From NCBI GenBank assembly GCA_041649895.1, contig JBAZMG010000006.1, forward strand, positions 1 through 23,655: a DNA stretch of 23,655 nucleotides, read 5' to 3'. This document shows positions 7,048 through 15,132 of this stretch, piece after piece. Both the position numbers and the translations under genes were made by a program. Source of the stretch: STD1-204 sp041649895. GTDB lineage: Bacteria > Patescibacteriota > Minisyncoccia > Minisyncoccales > Minisyncoccaceae. The notes below the pieces were generated by a model. That model was not told where the DNA came from. It did not search any database and was given only the letters and a program-made list of their open reading frames with translations. Positions within the stretch are counted from its first letter, which is position 1. Each line of letters begins with the position of its first letter.

Positions 7048-7978
7048 AATTAACGCATTTACTTTGATAGAACTGTTGGTTGTAATAGCGATCATCGGTA
7101 TTTTATCTGCGTTGATTGTTGTGGGTATGAGCTCGGCGACGCAGAAAGCCAGTGTTGCAAAAGCGCAAGTATTTGCTAATTCTTTGCGGAATTCCTTAAT
7201 GGCGGATATGGTTTCCGAATGGAAATTAGATGACGGAACCGGAAACAGCACAACGAAAGATTCCTGGGCTTCGACTTTTACTAATACCGGGACACTGGGG
7301 ACTGCGACGGTAGGGGATGCAAGCGAGCCCACATGGCTAAGTACTGGTTGCGTTTCTGGAAACTGTCTATCTTTCGATGGAGCTGACGACTATGTTAATT
7401 TTGGCAATAACGCTTCATTGAGTATGGGAACAAAAGATCACACAATATCTTTATGGGTTGAATTTATTAATCCAACGGCACTGCAAGATGAAACAATGAT
7501 TCGCACGGGAGCTGGCGGTAGTGGAGCTGGCTATTGGATTTATAGATTTACCGGAACAAATAAATTAAGGTTTCTTTTTCATGACGGAGTTGGTTCGCAG
7601 GCATCCGGATATTTGTCGGCGGATGGCACATTAGTTGCTGGTATTTGGTATAATATAGCTATAATAATGGATAGGGATTCCAATGCCCAAGCTTATATAA
7701 ACGGGCAAATACAAACCAGTTACCCAATAGTTATATCTGGAAACCAAGGAACTATACAAAATGTTACAAATCTAATGGTTGGAGCGCAAGACGCGTCAAC
7801 ACGACGGCTTACCGGCAAAATGGATGAAGTAAAAATATTTCACGCAATACCGTCAATCTCCCAAATTCAACAAAACTATTACGCCGGACTGAACAAACTT
7901 TTGGCAAAAAGAGGGGTGGAAACATCAGAATATGAGCAAAGAGTCGCGGATTTAATTTCAAACTACGCAAAAGAATAA
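7034..7978 (+). CDS. Type IV prepilin-like protein with LamG domain, copy 5
   Basis: 314 residues with leader MQRIKINA, overlapping copy 4 by 14 nt. Within the DDGTGNSTTKDSW subgroup it lacks the mid-domain Cys (RTGAGGSGAGYWIYR where relatives have xCG). The domain continues FLFHDG and AQAYINGQIQTSY. The closing strand is DEVKIFHAIPS and the tail reads LAKRGVETSEY. It ends NYAKE, a terminus that cannot encode the next start, and is followed by a hairpin linker. Confidence 0.9.
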   Translation: MQRIKINAFTLIELLVVIAIIGILSALIVVGMSSATQKASVAKAQVFANSLRNSLMADMVSEWKLDDGTGNSTTKDSWASTFTNTGTLGTATVGDASEPTWLSTGCVSGNCLSFDGADDYVNFGNNASLSMGTKDHTISLWVEFINPTALQDETMIRTGAGGSGAGYWIYRFTGTNKLRFLFHDGVGSQASGYLSADGTLVAGIWYNIAIIMDRDSNAQAYINGQIQTSYPIVISGNQGTIQNVTNLMVGAQDASTRRLTGKMDEVKIFHAIPSISQIQQNYYAGLNKLLAKRGVETSEYEQRVADLISNYAKE

Positions 7979-8004
7979 TGTTCGGGTATTCGATACCCAG
8001 ACAT
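7978..8004 (+). repeat. Intergenic palindromic hairpin, copy 5/6 linker
   Basis: ATGTTCGGGTAT, loop TCG, ATACCCAGACAT. Same design and position as the copy 1/2 linker, with two changes that leave one mismatch and one G-T pair. The neighbouring leader DNA also matches that junction. Confidence 0.75.
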
Positions 8005-8010
8005 TGAAAA

Positions 8011-8955
8011 ATGATGAATAGAAATATAAAAACAAATTTGGCATTTACGTTGATTGAGCTATTGGTCGTAATAGCGATTATTGGTATTCTTTCGGCTTTG
8101 ATCGTTATTGGGATGAGCTCGACAACTCAAAAAGCTAGTGTTGCCAAGGGCCAAGTATTTGCTAATTCTTTACGCAATTCGTTAATGTCAGATATGGTCT
8201 CGGAGTGGAAATTGGATGGAAACACTAACGACACTTGGGCGGCCTCGTACGCGAACAACGGAACTTGGTCAGGTCCAACCGCGCCAAACACAGTCGCTAC
8301 TTATGGACCGGCAGCTGAATGCGTTTCCGGACAATGTATGGATTTTGATGGAGTGGACGATTTAGTTGATTTTGGAAATAACGCTTCGCTATCAATGGGA
8401 ACAAAAGATCACACAGTCTCTTTATGGATTAAGTTTGACAATGCAACAGCCCCACAACACGAAGTTTTGATTATTAGTGGCGGCAACATTGTTGCTCCTG
8501 GATATGCTGGTTATGATATTTTAAGATACACCGGAATGAGTCGACTATATGTTGAATTTTCCGATGGCTCGGCAAATAATGTCGGTGCCTATTTATCCGC
8601 ATCGGGAACATTAGTATCTAATATTTGGTATAATATAGTAGTAATTTTTGACAGAGACGGAGTTGCCAAGGCATATATTAACGGATTGTCACAGGCGGGA
8701 ACATTAAATATATCGGTTCAACCGGGCAATGTACAAAATATTTACAACTTAAGGTTGGGGGCGTGGACACCGTCCCAATTTCGTCTTGCTGGTAAAATGG
8801 ATGAAGTGAGAATATTTCACGCGATAACAACACTTTCCCAAATTCAGCAAAACTACTACGCGGGACTGAACAAGCTTTTTGCAAACAGGGGAGTGGAAAC
8901 ATCCGAATATCAACAAAGGATCGTAGAATTAAATTCGAATTATGCAAAGAATTAA
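8011..8955 (+). CDS. Type IV prepilin-like protein with LamG domain, copy 6
   Basis: 314 residues with leader MMNRNIKTNLA and the same double ATG as copy 2. Post-helix AKGQVFANS has Gly where others have Ala or Ser. Subgroup DGNTNDTWA with CVSGQC. The variable region reads IISGGNIVAPGYAGYDILRY, lacking the GYW found in most copies, followed by VEFSDGSANNVGAYLSASG. Its last codons (NYAKN) overlap the start of copy 7. Confidence 0.9.
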   Translation: MMNRNIKTNLAFTLIELLVVIAIIGILSALIVIGMSSTTQKASVAKGQVFANSLRNSLMSDMVSEWKLDGNTNDTWAASYANNGTWSGPTAPNTVATYGPAAECVSGQCMDFDGVDDLVDFGNNASLSMGTKDHTVSLWIKFDNATAPQHEVLIISGGNIVAPGYAGYDILRYTGMSRLYVEFSDGSANNVGAYLSASGTLVSNIWYNIVVIFDRDGVAKAYINGLSQAGTLNISVQPGNVQNIYNLRLGAWTPSQFRLAGKMDEVRIFHAITTLSQIQQNYYAGLNKLFANRGVETSEYQQRIVELNSNYAKN

Positions 8956-9895
8956 AATCAACGCATTCACATTAATAGAACTACTTGTGGTTATTGCAAT
9001 CATCGGGATTTTGTCTGCATTAATTATCATTGGGATGAGCTCGACAACACAGAAAGCTAGTGTTGCCAAGGCGCAAGTGTTCGCTAATTCTCTACGTAAT
9101 TCATTGATGTCGGATATGGTTTCGGAGTGGAAGCTTGATGATGGGACAGGAAACAGCACAACGAAAGATTCCTGGGCTTCGACTTTTACAAATACGGGGA
9201 CCTTGGGAACCGCAGCAGTGGGGGATGCAAGCGAGCCCACATGGCTAAGTACTGGTTGCGTTTCCGGAAACTGTCTTTCTTTTGACGGCACCGACGATTA
9301 TGTTGATTTTGGGAGCAATGCGTCTTTATCTATGGGGACTAAAGACCATACTGCGTCATTCTGGGTTAAATTTGATAATGCGGTAGCAATAGAAAATAAT
9401 ACACTGATTAAATGCGGGGCCTTCGGCGCCTCTCTTGGATCAGACGGATACTGGCTTGTTAGATTAAACGGTACAAACAAACTATATTGTTATTTCTCCG
9501 ACGGAGAAACAACAACATTGCTTGGTAATTATTTATCCGCGGATGGTTCTTTGGTTGCCGATACTTGGTACAATATTGTTGTAATGTTCGACAGGAGCGG
9601 AGTGGCTCAAGCATACATAAATGGCGTAATACAATCAGGAACACTAAACATATCATCACAAACAGGAGACGTGCAAAATAGTAGAAGTTTTACTATTGGA
9701 GCCTGGTCAGCAACACTACATCGATCCGCTGGCAAAATGGACGAAGTACGAATATTCCACGCGATTACGACACTTTCTCAAATTCAACAAAACTACTTCG
9801 CAGGACTGAACAAACTTTTGGCTAATGGGGAAGTGGAAACATCAGAATACCAACAACGCTTAACTGAATTATCAAACAATTACGCACGGGATTAA
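8942..9895 (+). CDS. Type IV prepilin-like protein with LamG domain, copy 7
   Basis: 317 residues with leader MQRIKINA, overlapping copy 6 by 14 nt. DDGTGNSTTKDSW subgroup; mid-domain KCGAFGASLGSDGYWLVRLNG. The tail has LANGEVETSEY where the array consensus is ANRGVETSEY. Roughly 100 bp of its pilin-helix DNA is almost the same as in copy 2, and its 3' end and downstream hairpin also match copy 2. It therefore looks like a mosaic with a subgroup-B middle. Confidence 0.9.
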   Translation: MQRIKINAFTLIELLVVIAIIGILSALIIIGMSSTTQKASVAKAQVFANSLRNSLMSDMVSEWKLDDGTGNSTTKDSWASTFTNTGTLGTAAVGDASEPTWLSTGCVSGNCLSFDGTDDYVDFGSNASLSMGTKDHTASFWVKFDNAVAIENNTLIKCGAFGASLGSDGYWLVRLNGTNKLYCYFSDGETTTLLGNYLSADGSLVADTWYNIVVMFDRSGVAQAYINGVIQSGTLNISSQTGDVQNSRSFTIGAWSATLHRSAGKMDEVRIFHAITTLSQIQQNYFAGLNKLLANGEVETSEYQQRLTELSNNYARD

Positions 9896-9925
9896 AATGT
9901 TTGGGGGTTAAACCCCCAAACATTT
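9895..9925 (+). repeat. Intergenic palindromic hairpin, copy 7/8 linker
   Basis: AAATGTTTGGGGG (9895-9907), loop TTAAA, CCCCCAAACATTT (9913-9925). Identical to the copy 2/3 linker, including flanking bases. Confidence 0.8.
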
Positions 9926-9931
9926 AAAACA

Positions 9932-10870
9932 ATGAATAGAAATATAAAAACAAAATTGGCATTTACATTGATAGAATTATTGGTCGTGATTGCAATCATC
10001 GGGATACTTTCGGCTTTGATCATTATTGGGATGAGTTCGACGACACAGAAAGCTAGTGTTGCCAAATCGCAGGTGTTTGCCAATTCATTGCGCAATTCTT
10101 TGATGGCGGATATGGTTTCAGAATGGAAATTGGACGGGAATACTAACGATACTTGGGCGTCTTCAAATGCGAACAACGGAACGTGGTCGGGACCAACCGC
10201 GCCGAATGCCGTCGCTACTTACGGGACGGCAGCCGAATGCGTCTCCGGACAATGTATGGATTTTGACGGTGTGGATGATGTAGTTGATTTTGGAAATAAC
10301 GCTTCGTTATCAATGGGAACAAAAGATCACACAGTCTCTATTTGGGTTAAATTCGATAACGCATCACCCCCAACAGAAGAAGAAACATTAATTTTTTGCG
10401 GCGGAACAGTGGCCGCGACAGAAGGCTATTGGATCAGGAGACAAATTGGAGGAACAGGAATTTATTTTTGTTTTAACGATGGCTCGGCAACAAGGGCTAA
10501 CGGTGCTTTATCAGCGAACGGAACTTTAATTAATAATATTTGGTATAATATAGTAATAACAATGGACAGAGATTCTAATGCCCAAGCATATATAAATGGA
10601 CAAAAACAAACTGGTTATGTTGTTAGTCTCTCCTCTTGGCAAACCGACATACAGAATACTTATAATTTCCAAATTGGTGGATTTGGAGCTGTTTATACAA
10701 TGGCGGGAAAAATTGATGAAGTAAGAATATTCAATGCGATAACAACACTTTCTCAAATTCAACAAAATTACTTTGCAGGACTGAACAAACTTTTTACCAA
10801 CAAGGGAGTGGAACCGTCTGAATACCAAAAAGAGGTCACGAATTTAATTTCAAACCATGCAAAGAATTAA
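9932..10870 (+). CDS. Type IV prepilin-like protein with LamG domain, copy 8
   Basis: 312 residues with leader MNRNIKTKLA. DGNTNDTWA subgroup, CVSGQC; variable part FCGGTVAATEGYWIRRQIG and YINGQKQTGYVVS. The closing strand is AGKIDEVRIFNAITT and the tail is altered to TNKGVEPSEYQKEVTNL. It ends NHAKN, with His replacing the usual Tyr, but the reading still supplies the ATG of copy 9. Confidence 0.9.
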   Translation: MNRNIKTKLAFTLIELLVVIAIIGILSALIIIGMSSTTQKASVAKSQVFANSLRNSLMADMVSEWKLDGNTNDTWASSNANNGTWSGPTAPNAVATYGTAAECVSGQCMDFDGVDDVVDFGNNASLSMGTKDHTVSIWVKFDNASPPTEEETLIFCGGTVAATEGYWIRRQIGGTGIYFCFNDGSATRANGALSANGTLINNIWYNIVITMDRDSNAQAYINGQKQTGYVVSLSSWQTDIQNTYNFQIGGFGAVYTMAGKIDEVRIFNAITTLSQIQQNYFAGLNKLFTNKGVEPSEYQKEVTNLISNHAKN

Positions 10871-11816
10871 CAAAGCATTTACATTAATTGAGCTATTGGT
10901 TGTGATAGCGATTATTGGTATTCTTTCGGCTTTGATCGTTATTGGGATGAGCTCAACAACACAGAAAGCCAGTGTTGCCAAGGCGCAAGTGTTTGCGAAT
11001 TCTCTGCGCAATTCGTTGCTGGCGGATATGGTTTCGGAGTGGAAATTGGATGACGGGACTGGAAACAGCACCACAAAAGATTCGTGGGCTTCGGTTTATG
11101 CCAATACGGGAACATTGGGAACAGCGGCGGTGGGGGACGCGAGCGAGCCAACATGGCTAAGTACCGGTTGCGTTTCCGGAAACTGCCTTGATTTTGACGG
11201 CGCTGACGATTATGTTGATTTTGGAAGCAATGCGTCTTTATCTATGGGGACTAAAGACCATATTGCGTCATTCTGGGTTAAATTTGATAATGCAGTGGCG
11301 GGCGCGCAACCCGAAACGCTAATAGTTTGCGGTTCAGTTACCGGTGGGGCGACTGGAGACGATGGTTATTGGATTGTACGCTATCAAGGAACAAGCAAAA
11401 TAAGAGGATATTTTTCTGATGGTTCGGCGGCATATATCGGCGGAGATTTATCTGCTAATAGTGTTTTTGTCGCTAATACTTGGTATAACATAGTAACAAC
11501 TTTTGATAGAGATGGAGTTGTTCAGGCATATGTTAATGGATTAAAACAAACGGGTTATTCAATAAACATTGCTCCTCAACAAGGAGATGTACAAAATTAT
11601 ATGAATTTGCGAATTGGAGCCTATTCGGCAACCGGACACCGTCTCGATGGTCAAATGGATGAGGTAAGAATCTTTCACGCCATAACAACGCTGTCTCAAA
11701 TAAAGCAAAACTATTACGCAGGACTGAACAAACTTTTTGCCAAAAACTCCCTAAATAGGGTAGAATATGAGTATAGGATGGCGGAATTACAAACTTCATC
11801 TTTAGCAAACAAATGA
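10857..11816 (+). CDS. Type IV prepilin-like protein with LamG domain, copy 9
   Basis: 319 residues and the shortest leader (MQRINKA), overlapping copy 8 by 14 nt. DDGTGNSTTKDSW subgroup with VCGSVTGGATGDDGYWIVRY and AYVNGLKQTGY. The C-terminal tail breaks from the array (AKNSLNRVEYEYRMAELQ, ending SLANK) and has no NYA motif. It is the only copy that ends in TGA, and that stop overlaps the start of the downstream CarS-like gene, so translation of the lipid gene is probably coupled to the array. Confidence 0.9.
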   Translation: MQRINKAFTLIELLVVIAIIGILSALIVIGMSSTTQKASVAKAQVFANSLRNSLLADMVSEWKLDDGTGNSTTKDSWASVYANTGTLGTAAVGDASEPTWLSTGCVSGNCLDFDGADDYVDFGSNASLSMGTKDHIASFWVKFDNAVAGAQPETLIVCGSVTGGATGDDGYWIVRYQGTSKIRGYFSDGSAAYIGGDLSANSVFVANTWYNIVTTFDRDGVVQAYVNGLKQTGYSINIAPQQGDVQNYMNLRIGAYSATGHRLDGQMDEVRIFHAITTLSQIKQNYYAGLNKLFAKNSLNRVEYEYRMAELQTSSLANK

Positions 11817-12370
11817 TGCCTTATTTATTAGCTATTGCCTTATTCTTTCTTCCGGCTTACGTGGCGAATACCACGCCGCCTTTGGCAAACCGATTTAATA
11901 TTCTAAACAGCTTGTATAAGCCGATAGACAACAACAAGACAATAAACGGAATGCCGATCTTAGGCACACACAAAAGCTGGCGGGGATTGGTTTTGGAAAT
12001 CATATTCTGTACTGTCCTAACAGGAGCGATGTTTATTCTAAACAAGCAGTTCGGGTGGGGGATTTATGAATCACTCGGATTCGCCTACGAAAAGATCAAT
12101 GGCTTTGTTTTCGGTCTGATCTTTGGCGTTGGTATAGTTTTTGGCGATCTACTCTTCGCCTTTATCAAGCGCAGACTGCGCCTTAGGCCCGGGTTTCCTT
12201 TTATCCCGTTCGATCAGATCAACTATGTTATCGGTGCCTTTATTTTCACCGAACCAATCGCGCATTTGGGAATAAAGTTTTGGATCATTCTTGCCGGAAT
12301 AACCCTGATTATACACATTGTTTTCAATCGTCTTGGGTATAATATGGGGTTGCACAAAGCAAAATGGTAA
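11813..12370 (+). CDS. CarS/DUF46-type CDP-lipid synthase-like membrane protein
   Basis: 185 residues, hydrophobic with about five membrane segments. It matches the CDP-archaeol synthase (CarS, DUF46) family, relatives of CdsA that use CTP to activate a lipid phosphate. Landmarks are PAYVANTTPPL (14-24), PILGTHKSWRG (48-58), GDLLFAFIKRR (111-121) and PFDQ (132-135) followed by GA. In bacteria the substrate is uncertain: it might replace CdsA in making CDP-diacylglycerol, or act on another isoprenoid or acyl lipid. The start is ATGATG overlapping the copy 9 stop; either Met could be used. Its place at the end of a pilin operon is unexpected. Confidence 0.78.
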   Translation: MMPYLLAIALFFLPAYVANTTPPLANRFNILNSLYKPIDNNKTINGMPILGTHKSWRGLVLEIIFCTVLTGAMFILNKQFGWGIYESLGFAYEKINGFVFGLIFGVGIVFGDLLFAFIKRRLRLRPGFPFIPFDQINYVIGAFIFTEPIAHLGIKFWIILAGITLIIHIVFNRLGYNMGLHKAKW

Positions 12371-12391
12371 TATAAGATTAAAAAGCAACGC

Positions 12392-12413
12392 CCCTACCAT
12401 ATATATGGTAGGG
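12392..12413 (+). terminator. Hairpin after the CarS-like gene
   Basis: CCCTACCAT (12392-12400), loop ATAT, ATGGTAGGG (12405-12413) is a perfect 9-bp stem about 20 nt after the stop. No T-run follows, so it is a weak intrinsic terminator at best. An imperfect GC-rich pairing (CGCCTTCGCC with GGCGAGGCG, 12423-12461) follows before the next gene. Confidence 0.45.
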
Positions 12414-12471
12414 CATAAAAACCGCCTTCGCCCCGAGCTAACCAAAAGCTACGGCGAGGCGCAGAAATATT

Positions 12472-13155
12472 ATGCAAAATCTATTTAATATAATTTCCGC
12501 GAGTGCCGAGCGAACATTATCAATGTTAACGCAAAATTTAGTCACAAACGCCGCAAATTTGATCGGTGCTGTTTTGGTATTTATTATCGGCTGGCTTATC
12601 GCGAAGAAAATAAAGGGATTCTTCACCGACCTTTTAAACAAGATCCGCCTGAACCAAATGGCGAAATCTCTGGGATGGGAACCGTTTTTTGACAAATATG
12701 ACACTCGCCTCAATGTCCCAAAATTTTTCGGAGCGATCATTGAATTATTTTTTGTTTTACTGTTTTTAACAATTTCTTTTGACATCTTGGGCCTAGCGCA
12801 AGTAAACGCATTCCTTTTGACAATCATCAATTATTTCCCGAACATCTTTATTTCAATGCTGATCTTTATCTTCGCGGTGTTTGTTGCCGACTTTTCAAAA
12901 AAGATCGTGCTCGTCAGCTTGAACAAAGAAAAAATAACCTATTCGGGAATATTGGGCGACAGCATTGCCTGGATCACGTGGATTATGGCGATACTCGCCA
13001 TCCTGTATCAATTAAATATAGTCCCGACAATAGTGCTGACTATATTTATTGGATTCGTCGCCTTGATTGTTATTGTTTTTGGATTGGCATTCGGATTGGG
13101 CGGAAGGGAATTTGCTAAAAAAATATTAGAAGACTTGGAGAACCGGGCACGATAA
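12472..13155 (+). CDS. Conserved TM-helix protein (MscS-related membrane protein)
   Basis: 227 residues with about five hydrophobic segments (near residues 27-45, 80-103, 113-138, 160-178 and 185-208), glycines in the last (FGLAFGLGGREFAKKIL), and a basic C-terminus. This resembles the conserved-TM-helix proteins (PF05552, CmpX-like) related to the membrane part of small mechanosensitive channels. No soluble MscS beta domain is visible, so channel activity is not shown. It stands between hairpins on both sides and is probably transcribed on its own. No Shine-Dalgarno is visible. Confidence 0.7.
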   Translation: MQNLFNIISASAERTLSMLTQNLVTNAANLIGAVLVFIIGWLIAKKIKGFFTDLLNKIRLNQMAKSLGWEPFFDKYDTRLNVPKFFGAIIELFFVLLFLTISFDILGLAQVNAFLLTIINYFPNIFISMLIFIFAVFVADFSKKIVLVSLNKEKITYSGILGDSIAWITWIMAILAILYQLNIVPTIVLTIFIGFVALIVIVFGLAFGLGGREFAKKILEDLENRAR

Positions 13156-13161
13156 TAAAAT

Positions 13162-13191
13162 AGAGGAAAAGCATGGGCGATTCCTCTTTTT
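13162..13191 (+). terminator. Intrinsic terminator/attenuator just before fakA
   Basis: AGAGGAA (13162-13168) pairs with TTCCTCT (13181-13187) and is followed by a run of five T. It lies directly after the TM-helix gene and only 8 nt before the fakA ATG. Either fakA starts from a promoter within or overlapping this hairpin and is leaderless, or this is an attenuator for read-through. Confidence 0.55.
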
Positions 13192-13198
13192 GATATTT

Positions 13199-15001
13199 AT
13201 GGATACAATAACGTACAAAGAACTACAAAAAATGATCCTCTTTTCCGGGGAGAGGGTTAATAGAGATAAAGAACAAATAAACAAGATCAATGTATTTCCG
13301 GTTCCGGACCAGGACACGGGCTCTAATTTGGCTGCGACATTAAAGGGAATAAAAGAAGCGATTGAAGGCAAAGAATTCGGCTCAATGGAAGAATTCGCGA
13401 ACACCGTTTTGGACAGCGCCCTGACTGCGGCGCAAGGCAATGCCGGAATTATTTACACCGGATTTTTGGCCGGGTTTTTGCCCGCGATAAGCGACGTGGA
13501 AGAAGTTGATGCCAAAAAGCTTGGCAATGCTTTTAAGCTCGGATACGAGCGAGCAAAAGACTCAATCCAAAATCCGAAAGAGGGAACTATTTTAGATGTT
13601 GTCCACGCTTTTGCCGAAACTTTTAACGAGTTATCAGAAGAAAAAGAAGATATCATCGAAATATTTTACGAATCTTTCGGGAAGGCCAACCAGGCCCTGC
13701 TTGATACGCCGAATAAAATGGAATTACTGAAAAAGGCCGGCGTGGTTGATGCCGGGGGATTGGGATTTTTAATGATCCTTGAAACCTACCTTGATACGCT
13801 AAAGGAACAGACCGTGGAAAAGGTCGCGGCAAAACCCTTCCTTGCTCCGGGCGAAGAATCAGCCACGAGAAAGTTCGTCCAAATTCTATCAAACCGATAC
13901 GAAGTGGTCGCCCTGTTGGCAAATCCGAACTTAAAAGAAAAAGAGATCAGGGACAAACTGAAAAATCTGGGCAATTGCCTTGATATTATCCAAATCGCGA
14001 ACCGAATAAAGATACACATCCACACCGATGACCCTTATGAGACCAGAGATATTATTTCCAATATGGGTACGGTCGAAAATCTGAGAATTCAGGATATGGC
14101 GAGGGAAGTGGTGGGAGAAGAGTCGATGGAAAACGTTTCCATCGGCATTGTAATCGATGAACGCGCGGGATTGAGCCAAAAAATAATCCAGCATTATGAT
14201 ATTGAAGTAATCCCGTTCCGTATCACCTGGCCGGAAGAACAAAACTTGCCCGGGCACAACGTGTGCGAAAAAATAAAAGAAGCGAAAAAGAAGGGATTGA
14301 ACACCAAACCGAAGATCTCTTCCATTTCTCCGGAATTCTTTATGGAATCGTACAAAAAACAATTGGAAAAATTTGAAACTATTATCTGCATTGTCAGTAG
14401 CTCCAAACTTTCCGACAACTACAATTCCGCCCTGAAAGCGCGGGAAATGCTAAATTGGAATATGAGAGAAAGGGTTTTTGTCGTTGATTCGAAAAACATC
14501 AGCGCCGGACAATCCCTTGTGGTTTTGGAAGCGATCGAGCTCATCCGGGAACAGAGAAAAATAAAAGAAATAAAAGAACGCTTGGAAGTGGCGATTCCTC
14601 AGATCAATCTGCTCGGCATTTTAAAAAACGCGGCGTGGTGGAAAAAAGACAATCCGACCGCGAAGTTTTGGTTTACCAAAGAAAAACCGCAAGATTCTTT
14701 TTGGCTCATAGAAACAAAAGATGGAAAAATCAATCCAACGGAAAAAGTAAGATCAAATGATTTCGCCGACGTCTTGTTCAAAAAAATAGAACGGGCCGCG
14801 CGAAGAGACTTGCGAGAAGGTAAAAAGATCAGAGTGGTTATCGCGCACGCCGACAGCCTGGATCAAGCGGAAAAGCTCAAAGAAAAATTAAAGACCACGA
14901 AACGGGCTGATATTTCCTTTATCAGTATCACAGATCCGGTCACAAGCATAAACGCTTGCCCGGACAGCCTTATAGTGGCGTGGATCGTTCACCCGAGTTA
15001 A
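13199..15001 (+). CDS. fakA: Fatty acid kinase FakA (DhaL domain) fused to a degenerate DegV/FakB-like domain
   Basis: 600 residues. FakA phosphorylates FakB-bound fatty acids to acyl-phosphates. The N-terminal DhaL-type ATP domain shows NVFPVPDQDTGSNL (31-44; metal-binding Asp37 and Asp39), AQGNAGII (78-85), EGTILDVV and VVDAGGLGF. The middle domain has KIHIHTDDP, as in FakA proteins. From about residue 312 a DegV-like domain follows. It has lost the FakB ligand signatures kept by the two downstream genes: TSQPS reads ISSIS, LSGT reads LSDN, and the HxGP motif is absent (INACPDS). It may be a structural or docking domain. The start at 13199 is the ATG; an in-frame TTG lies at 13190. Gly of DGDTG is replaced by Gln. 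Confidence 0.87.
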   Translation: MDTITYKELQKMILFSGERVNRDKEQINKINVFPVPDQDTGSNLAATLKGIKEAIEGKEFGSMEEFANTVLDSALTAAQGNAGIIYTGFLAGFLPAISDVEEVDAKKLGNAFKLGYERAKDSIQNPKEGTILDVVHAFAETFNELSEEKEDIIEIFYESFGKANQALLDTPNKMELLKKAGVVDAGGLGFLMILETYLDTLKEQTVEKVAAKPFLAPGEESATRKFVQILSNRYEVVALLANPNLKEKEIRDKLKNLGNCLDIIQIANRIKIHIHTDDPYETRDIISNMGTVENLRIQDMAREVVGEESMENVSIGIVIDERAGLSQKIIQHYDIEVIPFRITWPEEQNLPGHNVCEKIKEAKKKGLNTKPKISSISPEFFMESYKKQLEKFETIICIVSSSKLSDNYNSALKAREMLNWNMRERVFVVDSKNISAGQSLVVLEAIELIREQRKIKEIKERLEVAIPQINLLGILKNAAWWKKDNPTAKFWFTKEKPQDSFWLIETKDGKINPTEKVRSNDFADVLFKKIERAARRDLREGKKIRVVIAHADSLDQAEKLKEKLKTTKRADISFISITDPVTSINACPDSLIVAWIVHPS

Positions 15002-15046
15002 ACAATTTTGCTTTGCAAAATTAGCGCATAGCGCTGTTTAACCGGG
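14992..15046 (+). repeat. Three-way-junction inverted repeat after fakA
   Basis: CCCGAGTTAAAC (14992-15003) pairs with GTTTAACCGGG (15036-15046) and includes the fakA stop codon. Inside are two perfect hairpins: AATTTTGC/GCAAAATT and AGCGC-ATA-GCGCT. This could stabilise or end the fakA mRNA. The rest of the 15002-15132 gap is A-rich with no other feature. Confidence 0.6.
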
Positions 15047-15132
15047 TAAAATAAGAATAAAGAATCAGGAATCAAGAATTAAGAATAAAAACAGGGAACG
15101 ATTCCAATTCATAAAAATTAGATATTAAATCA

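Larger units (their letters stand above)
3321..11816 (+). repeat. Tandem array of nine prepilin-LamG genes
   Basis: Nine same-strand genes of 294-319 codons share one architecture. A short basic leader ends in Ala before a class III prepilin peptidase site (A|FTLIELL, Glu at +5) and a hydrophobic helix. About 35 conserved residues follow (QKASVAKAQVFANSLRNSL), then a LamG/concanavalin-like jelly roll (roughly residues 60-275) with an N-terminal CxxxxC pair. A helical tail carries AGLNKL...ANRGVETSEY...NYA. The 5' ends are almost identical in DNA while the middle of the LamG domain diverges. Genes are joined either by palindromic hairpins or by 14-nt overlaps. Likely products are minor pilins or adhesins displayed on type IV pili; ligand binding is inference. 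Confidence 0.9.

Noticed and set aside
4205..9925. Hairpins between pilin genes as transcription terminators
   Set aside because: The stems are strong but are followed by A-rich sequence and the next start codon, with no T-run. They more likely act on RNA stability or translation.
3242..11154. Series of antisense reading frames at the start of each pilin gene
   Set aside because: They are mirror images of the conserved pilin 5' coding sequence, repeated once per copy, with no independent signal for expression.
3321..11816. Diversity-generating retroelement acting on the LamG domains
   Set aside because: No reverse transcriptase, template repeat or adenine-specific variation is seen, and the four-helix-bundle remnant is of the rRNA-IVS type and lies far away. 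Recombination between copies is simpler.
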